Assembly (NCBI GenBank): GCA_902785755.1
Contig: CACZZO010000013.1
Span: forward strand, 20,805-84,804
Reading direction: 5' to 3'
DNA from: an uncultured Bacteroidia bacterium
Lineage (GTDB): Bacteria; Bacteroidota; Bacteroidia; Bacteroidales; F082
Length of the DNA stretch: 64,000 nucleotides
Shown here: in pieces, positions 59,252 to 64,000 of the stretch
Numbering within the stretch: the first letter of the stretch is position 1
How the letters are laid out: every line of letters starts with the position of its first letter
Notes under the pieces: generated by a model
What the model was told of the DNA's origin: nothing
Databases searched by the model: none
What the model saw: the letters and a program-made list of their open reading frames with translations, nothing else
Program-made: the position numbers and the translations under genes

Positions 59252-60283
59252 ATGAAAGAAAAAGTTGAGGAAATATTAAGCCAAGTGCGTGATTTCCAAG
59301 CTGAAAGCAAAGAGGCTTTGGAGAATTTCCGCATTACTTATCTAAGCAAGAAAGGCGTTATTTCCGCCTTGTTTGCCGACTTCAAGACCGTTGCGCCCGA
59401 ACTCCGCAAGGAGATGGGTATGCGACTGAACGAACTGAAGAATGTAGTTCAGGACAAGGTGGAGGAGCAACTGCAAAAGTTTGAGAACCAACACAGCAAC
59501 GATGCCGGCTTCGACATGAGTATGCCCGCCAACGAAATGCGTGGTGCAAGGCATCCACTCTCCATCGTGCGCCGCGACATCAACGAGATTTTCGCGCATT
59601 TGGGCTTCACCATCGTTGAAGGCCCCGAAATCGAGGACGACTACCATGTGTTTTCGGCCTTGAATTTCCCTTTAGACCATCCCGCCCGCGACATGCAGGA
59701 CACCTTCTTTATTAATAAGGAACCGAATGTGAACAAGGTTACGGACATTCTGCTGCGCACCCACACTTCGAGCGTGCAAGTGCGTGCCATGGAGAAGCAA
59801 CAGCCGCCCATCCGCGTGATTGCGCCTGGCCGTGTGTTCCGCAACGAGGCCATTTCGGCTCGTGCGCACTGCATTTTCCATCAGATTGAAGGCCTTTATA
59901 TTGATGAAAACGTGTCGTTTGCCGACCTGAAACAAACGCTTTACCATTTTGTCCAAGAGTTCTTTGGCGAAGGCACCAAGGTGCGCTTCCGTCCTTCTTA
60001 TTTCCCCTTTACCGAAACCTCGGCTGAGATGGACATTTCGTGCAACATTTGTGGTGGCAAAGGCTGCAACATCTGCAAGCACACCGGCTGGGTCGAAATC
60101 CTTGGCTGCGGCATGTGCGACCCCAACATTCTCATCTCCAGTGGCATCGACCCAGAGAAATACACGGGCTTTGCCTTCGGTATGGGTGTGGAACGCATCG
60201 CCATGCTGAAATACGGCATCAATGACTTGAGGCTGTTCTTCGAGAACGACTTGCGCTTCTTGGAACAGTTTGAGCTTGCCTGA
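59252..60283 (+). CDS. pheS: Phenylalanyl-tRNA synthetase alpha subunit
   Basis: 343 aa. N-terminal coiled-coil arm (about 1-85), then class II motifs: motif 1 region ARHPLSIVRRDINEIFAHLG, motif 2 RVFRNEAISARAHCIFHQIE, motif 3 FAFGMGVERIAMLKYGI. A cysteine-rich insert (CNICGGKGCNICKHTGW) is characteristic of this branch. It charges tRNA-Phe together with PheT, which is not adjacent. Ends at a strong terminator. Confidence 0.97.
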   Translation: MKEKVEEILSQVRDFQAESKEALENFRITYLSKKGVISALFADFKTVAPELRKEMGMRLNELKNVVQDKVEEQLQKFENQHSNDAGFDMSMPANEMRGARHPLSIVRRDINEIFAHLGFTIVEGPEIEDDYHVFSALNFPLDHPARDMQDTFFINKEPNVNKVTDILLRTHTSSVQVRAMEKQQPPIRVIAPGRVFRNEAISARAHCIFHQIEGLYIDENVSFADLKQTLYHFVQEFFGEGTKVRFRPSYFPFTETSAEMDISCNICGGKGCNICKHTGWVEILGCGMCDPNILISSGIDPEKYTGFAFGMGVERIAMLKYGINDLRLFFENDLRFLEQFELA

Positions 60284-60311
60284 CGAAACCTAATCAAACA
60301 GAGCATAAAAC

Positions 60312-60348
60312 AAGAAAGTCGGCCTAACATTAGGTCGACTTTCTTTTT
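60312..60348 (+). terminator. pheS terminator
   Basis: AAGAAAGTCG (60312-60321) pairs with CGACTTTCTT (60336-60345), with an inner CCTA/TAGG extension, followed by TTT. Classical rho-independent form. Confidence 0.88.
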
Positions 60349-60360
60349 GTTTGGCCCTTG

Positions 60361-60390
60361 GTAGGGCTGCCACAATCGTGGCAGCCCTAC
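60361..60390. repeat. 13-bp perfect hairpin between pheS and the adhesin gene
   Basis: GTAGGGCTGCCAC (60361-60373) and GTGGCAGCCCTAC (60378-60390) with a 4-base loop (AATC). Very stable; no T-run. It probably blocks transcription from the convergent adhesin gene or is a dispersed repeat. Confidence 0.75.
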
Positions 60391-60405
60391 GAGGCCGAAT
60401 GTCAT

Positions 60406-63400
60406 TTAGCGCATGACAGTGACGCGCTTGACGGTCACGCCGTTCTCGTTGTAGATGCGCACCATGTACATGCCAGCGTTGAACTGGGCCATGTTCAGGG
60501 TGAATTCATCAGCATTGAGTTCGGTGTCGTAAACCACCTGACCGAGGACGCTCACCACAGTGATGCGGCTCATGCCCTGAGCTTGGATGGTCACGTTGCC
60601 ATTGGTCGGGTTCGGGAAGAGGGCGACATTGCTGCCGTTCTCGTCCAAACCAACGCTGGCGAAGACAACCACATAGTTGACCGAAGGATCGATGCCAGAA
60701 ACGGCAGGATCGGATTCGCAGTCGCCGTAGTCGGCACGCACCTGATAGTAGTAGGTACCGCTTGTGGCAGGCGAATCAATGTACTCGTAGTAGGTTTGGC
60801 CAGCAACAGCGGCAACCTCACCAATCATGGTGTAGGTGTCGTTATCGGTCGAACGATACACGTTGTACTTCAAGATTTCGGCTGCGGTTGCATAAACCGG
60901 AGCGTGGCCTTGCTTACCAATGCCAGCGTTGGCGATCACACCGTTAGGCGTGCCGTTCTTCTGGTCTTCAAGGACAACCACTTCACCACCCTTAGCTTGG
61001 TTGGTCACGAAGCAACGGAGGTTCCATGTGCCAGTGATTTGACCACCAGTGGCATCTTCAAGGGTGTACCATGTGTTGCCGTCGGTCGAAATCATCGTGC
61101 CGTTCGGGTCGCCGGTGTAGTTACCCACTGATGCCACATGCTGACCATCGTTGTTGTTCATCACAATCCAGAGGTCTTGTGTGTTGTCGAAGGCGACAGC
61201 GGGGATGTTCCATTCAACCCAGTCCTCGGTGCCGTTGGCGGTGTAGTTGTATGTGCCAATCAGCGCACCAGGAGCATTGCCGACAGAACCGTTGTAGATG
61301 CGGACGGTGCCGGTGTGGGCAGTATAGTCGAAGTAACCGATCTTCGTCACGGAGCAGTCTTCGTACTGACCAAGAGTGTTGGCCGGGAACTTGATGCCCC
61401 AGTAGAACGAACCGCCAGAGGTCAGGCCGATAGCGTCAACATTGGCGCCATCGTCGTAGTACAGCCAATCCTCGATAGGAGCGGCAGGCTGATCGCCCCA
61501 CCACACCTTCACTTGGTCGGTTTCGGTGAGAGCTTCGCCATAGATAGGAGCACCGGGGGCGCAACCAGGACCTTCAGGACCGAATTCGCAGACCGGGCAA
61601 CCCATTGACCAACCATAGTTGTGGTCGGGCAGCGTCATTTCACCAGGATAGATCGGGCGGACGCAGTACTCGTGCTGGCCAAACTCGTCGATGTCGGTGT
61701 ATTCGCGATCGTTAGGACCAGCGAAGGCGAGGAATTCACCATCTTGAGTGATCAAGAAGCCGATGATATCAACAACCGCAGGAGGAATGATGCTGCAGTC
61801 GGTGCTGCCAGAACCAGCGACCTTGCTGAAGTTGATGTTGCAAGCCTGGTTCGAGTAGTTGGTGATGACCAAGATGTAGTATTCACCAGTCTGAGCCGAA
61901 GCAGGAATCATGCAGTGCTCGGTGGGTTGTGCAGAGTAGCTGCAGCTGACAACCTTGTCGGAGGTCAAGCCATTCGGGCAAGGCGAAATCGGGTCGGCAA
62001 ACGGACCCCAGCAGCAGAAGTCGATGTCGACGCTCGGCGTGCTGTACATGTAGATGTCCATGTCGCCCGGATCCGCCATCTTCATGTAGTACCAAGCCGG
62101 GTTAGGCGTGGTGTAGAGGCAGTCGTAGTCAGGACCGGGTTCGCCGCTACCAGCATTGACACCAGCCGGGAACTCGTACATACCTTCATCGGTGCAGAAC
62201 GGATAAGCATCGGCGCAGAGTGCGTTGTCACGCGACATGGCGTAGATGTCCATCATCATGGAGTTGGTGAAGCTGGCGGGCAATTGGGCCTTGTAGGCGC
62301 GGGCTACCTCGGCGGCTTGAACCTTATCCATCATGTTGAATTGGTTGGCAGTGTTGAAGCTGAATTCCTTCACGGCCTCTTCGAGGTCGATGTCTTCGTA
62401 ACCGGCAGCAGCGCTGATGATGAACATGCCGGCGGCTTCGCCGTTGATGACATCAAACTGGGCGTTGTTGTTCAGGTTGTAGAGGAAGTACACACGCTCG
62501 TCGAAGTTGGCGATGTCGGTGATGTTGAAGGCGTAAGTGCCGTTGCTCAACATGCCGCTCTCCATGGCGCTGTAAGAAGCCTTGGCACCAGCGGTCAGCT
62601 CAACGTCGTCGATCCAGATTTCGTACATGTCGTAGTTGACATCGTGGAAAGCAATCCACACGCTCTGGCCGGCGTAAGCACTGAGGTTGACGCTGTGCGA
62701 ACGCCAGTTCTCATAACGGTTGGCATCGTGGCGCACTTCAGCCTTGGCGTTCGAGCCGCCCTTGGCACCGCCACTCCAAACGGTCGTGAAGTCAGCAGCG
62801 GTCGGGTTGTCGGCAGTGGCGACGCAAACCGAGAAGTTCTCGGGATAGCTGTCGTTGGCGTTGTCGGCCCAGAAGGTCAGCGTGGAACCGTTAACGATGT
62901 CGTACTTTTGAGGCGTGATGAGGTAGCTATCGGTGTTGAAGGCACCCACATAGTCCACGAAGGAGTAGCACATGGCGAAACCAGTACCGCCGTGGGCAAG
63001 AGCAGTGTAGTCATAGCCACCGAGGTTGTTGCTGCTGTGGATCCATTGGCCACCGTCAGCAAGTACCGTCAGCACGTTCCAGCCGTTGAGGCCACCTTCA
63101 AAGCCTTCGGTGAAGGATGTGGAGCCAGCGGGAGGAGTCGGGGTATCACCGCCATAGGGGTTGAAGCCGTGTTCAAACACCCATTCGATGTGGTTGCCTT
63201 GGTTGTTGACGCCGACAGTGACTTCGTCGACAGGTCCCCAGTGATCGCAAGGCTCATACACCCATTCAACAGGAGTGCTCCATGCGCTTGTGCCGGTCGA
63301 GTAGACAGCGGCAACCTTGCAGAGGTAGTGGTCGCCCTCAACGAGAGCAGCAACATAAGCTCCGTCGGTGGTCAGCTGGCAGAACGGATGCACAGTGTTG

Positions 63401-64000
63401 TGGTTGTAGATCGGCACACCGTCGATGCTGGTACACAACACCTTGTAGTATTCAAGGTGACGGTCACCACCATCCTTGGCACCAGCGGTCAGTTCGATGT
63501 CGTCAACATTCAGGATGAACTGGTCGCTGCAGTTGAAGTGACGGATGGCGATGTACTTTTGGCCAGCGTAGGCGCTCAGGTCAACAGTGTAGTTGTACCA
63601 ATTGCCTTGTGCGCGGTTGTTACCATCGCGGCCATAGCTCATGGCACCATTGCCCTTGGCGGTCATGGTCCATTCGTTCACCATCGTCCAGTCGCTCGTA
63701 CCGTTGTCGGAGATAGCCACGCCGAAGTGGTCGGCAGGATAGCTGGCATCCTGAGCGCAAGCCCAGAAGCTGAAGGTGCTACCAGCGGCGAGGGTCACTT
63801 GAGGCGAAACGAGGTAGTTGTCGGGATACAGCACTTGACCAGTACCGTTGGCCCAAGAACCGGAAATCACATAGTGTGCAGAGGCGTTGTGGCCAGTACC
63901 AGTCAGGTCAACACCAGCGTTGTGGTAGTTGCCAGGAGTCATGCTCGAAACCCAAGTGTAGCCATCGCCATCGGCATCGACAGTGGTCCAGCCAGCAGGC
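60406..64000 (-). CDS. Giant T9SS-exported cleaved-adhesin protein (N-terminus outside window)
   Basis: The minus-strand frame stays open to the window edge: 58 bases beyond the last ATG (63942) encode G-W-T-T-V-D-A-D-G-D-G-Y-T-W-V-S-S, the start of a cleaved-adhesin/choice-of-anchor J domain. More than 1197 residues are visible, with at least two such domains (second near FTEGFEGGLNGWNVLTVLAD) and fibronectin-like segments. A jelly-roll region (YYDDGANVDAIGLTSGGSFY) is followed by a C-terminal type A sorting domain (FPNPTNGNVTIQAQG to VKRVTVMR). Resembles HagA/gingipain adhesin regions; a protease domain upstream is possible. Confidence 0.85.
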   Translation of the reverse strand, partial: PAGWTTVDADGDGYTWVSSMTPGNYHNAGVDLTGTGHNASAHYVISGSWANGTGQVLYPDNYLVSPQVTLAAGSTFSFWACAQDASYPADHFGVAISDNGTSDWTMVNEWTMTAKGNGAMSYGRDGNNRAQGNWYNYTVDLSAYAGQKYIAIRHFNCSDQFILNVDDIELTAGAKDGGDRHLEYYKVLCTSIDGVPIYNHNTVHPFCQLTTDGAYVAALVEGDHYLCKVAAVYSTGTSAWSTPVEWVYEPCDHWGPVDEVTVGVNNQGNHIEWVFEHGFNPYGGDTPTPPAGSTSFTEGFEGGLNGWNVLTVLADGGQWIHSSNNLGGYDYTALAHGGTGFAMCYSFVDYVGAFNTDSYLITPQKYDIVNGSTLTFWADNANDSYPENFSVCVATADNPTAADFTTVWSGGAKGGSNAKAEVRHDANRYENWRSHSVNLSAYAGQSVWIAFHDVNYDMYEIWIDDVELTAGAKASYSAMESGMLSNGTYAFNITDIANFDERVYFLYNLNNNAQFDVINGEAAGMFIISAAAGYEDIDLEEAVKEFSFNTANQFNMMDKVQAAEVARAYKAQLPASFTNSMMMDIYAMSRDNALCADAYPFCTDEGMYEFPAGVNAGSGEPGPDYDCLYTTPNPAWYYMKMADPGDMDIYMYSTPSVDIDFCCWGPFADPISPCPNGLTSDKVVSCSYSAQPTEHCMIPASAQTGEYYILVITNYSNQACNINFSKVAGSGSTDCSIIPPAVVDIIGFLITQDGEFLAFAGPNDREYTDIDEFGQHEYCVRPIYPGEMTLPDHNYGWSMGCPVCEFGPEGPGCAPGAPIYGEALTETDQVKVWWGDQPAAPIEDWLYYDDGANVDAIGLTSGGSFYWGIKFPANTLGQYEDCSVTKIGYFDYTAHTGTVRIYNGSVGNAPGALIGTYNYTANGTEDWVEWNIPAVAFDNTQDLWIVMNNNDGQHVASVGNYTGDPNGTMISTDGNTWYTLEDATGGQITGTWNLRCFVTNQAKGGEVVVLEDQKNGTPNGVIANAGIGKQGHAPVYATAAEILKYNVYRSTDNDTYTMIGEVAAVAGQTYYEYIDSPATSGTYYYQVRADYGDCESDPAVSGIDPSVNYVVVFASVGLDENGSNVALFPNPTNGNVTIQAQGMSRITVVSVLGQVVYDTELNADEFTLNMAQFNAGMYMVRIYNENGVTVKRVTVMR

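Overview
The window is chromosomal DNA of a member of the Bacteroidota, most likely an uncultured Bacteroidales. The evidence is the recurring promoter element TAnnTTTGC (often with TTG about 19-22 bases upstream), type IX secretion (T9SS) C-terminal sorting domains, DUF4270 next to a GT5 half-protein, TPR-HTH regulators, outer-membrane barrels with peptidase-regulatory-like plugs, and an Arm_DNA-bind-type integrase N-terminus. No rRNA, tRNA or CRISPR array was recognised.

Core layout. 1-4.0 kb: purH-mreB-mreC-mreD on the minus strand (mreD runs off the left edge). 4.2-8.3 kb: recJ, a secreted protein and radA. 12.6-18.3 kb: ssb, a CYTH protein, a large lamin-tail surface protein and a TPR-HTH regulator. 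18.3-19.0 kb: a HepT/MntA toxin-antitoxin pair. 19.4-33.5 kb: envelope and housekeeping genes (TonB-type barrel protein, phosphatase, acyltransferase, MltF, queG, adenine deaminase, RlmI-like methyltransferase, lipoproteins, secreted EEP nuclease). 35.2-46.8 kb: a 2006-aa alpha-2-macroglobulin-like protein, a DUF1016 nuclease, a short polyprenyl synthase, a GT39 glycosyltransferase and glutamine synthetase. 55.1-64 kb: meaB, GT5 half-protein, DUF4270 lipoprotein, cyclophilin, pheS and a giant T9SS adhesin running off the right edge.

Accessory DNA and the main discovery. Three segments sit between convergent housekeeping genes and are built from cargo genes separated by repeats. (a) Between radA and ssb, the last 13-21 codons of radA occur five extra times, usually with a hairpin terminator, and each of three cargo genes (two AAA ATPases, one TonB-C protein) lies between consecutive copies. 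(b) Between glnA/a 78-aa ORF and meaB, a ~7.5-kb island of about ten genes is bracketed by copies of the meaB 3' end: 159 bp (about 94% identical by eye, ungapped) at the far side and 118 bp at the near side. It contains an orphan integrase Arm domain, a SLOG protein, a metallo-beta-lactamase-fold hydrolase, a phosphoesterase, two PD-(D/E)XK-like proteins and several unknowns. (c) Between the EEP nuclease and the alpha-2-macroglobulin gene, a third AAA ATPase is flanked by ~95-bp direct repeats carrying a terminator hairpin. The shared architecture suggests cassettes that insert at gene 3' ends/terminators and restore the gene end, with no complete recombinase visible here. Six cargo proteins across these and a nearby site carry a D...(E)xK nuclease-like motif, so a defence or mobile-element role is plausible but unproven.

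Several other repeat families are present: an inverted repeat with arms TTCGACAGGCTCA (three copies, one inside a glycosyltransferase reading frame), a GTAGAGACG palindrome, and other intergenic hairpins.
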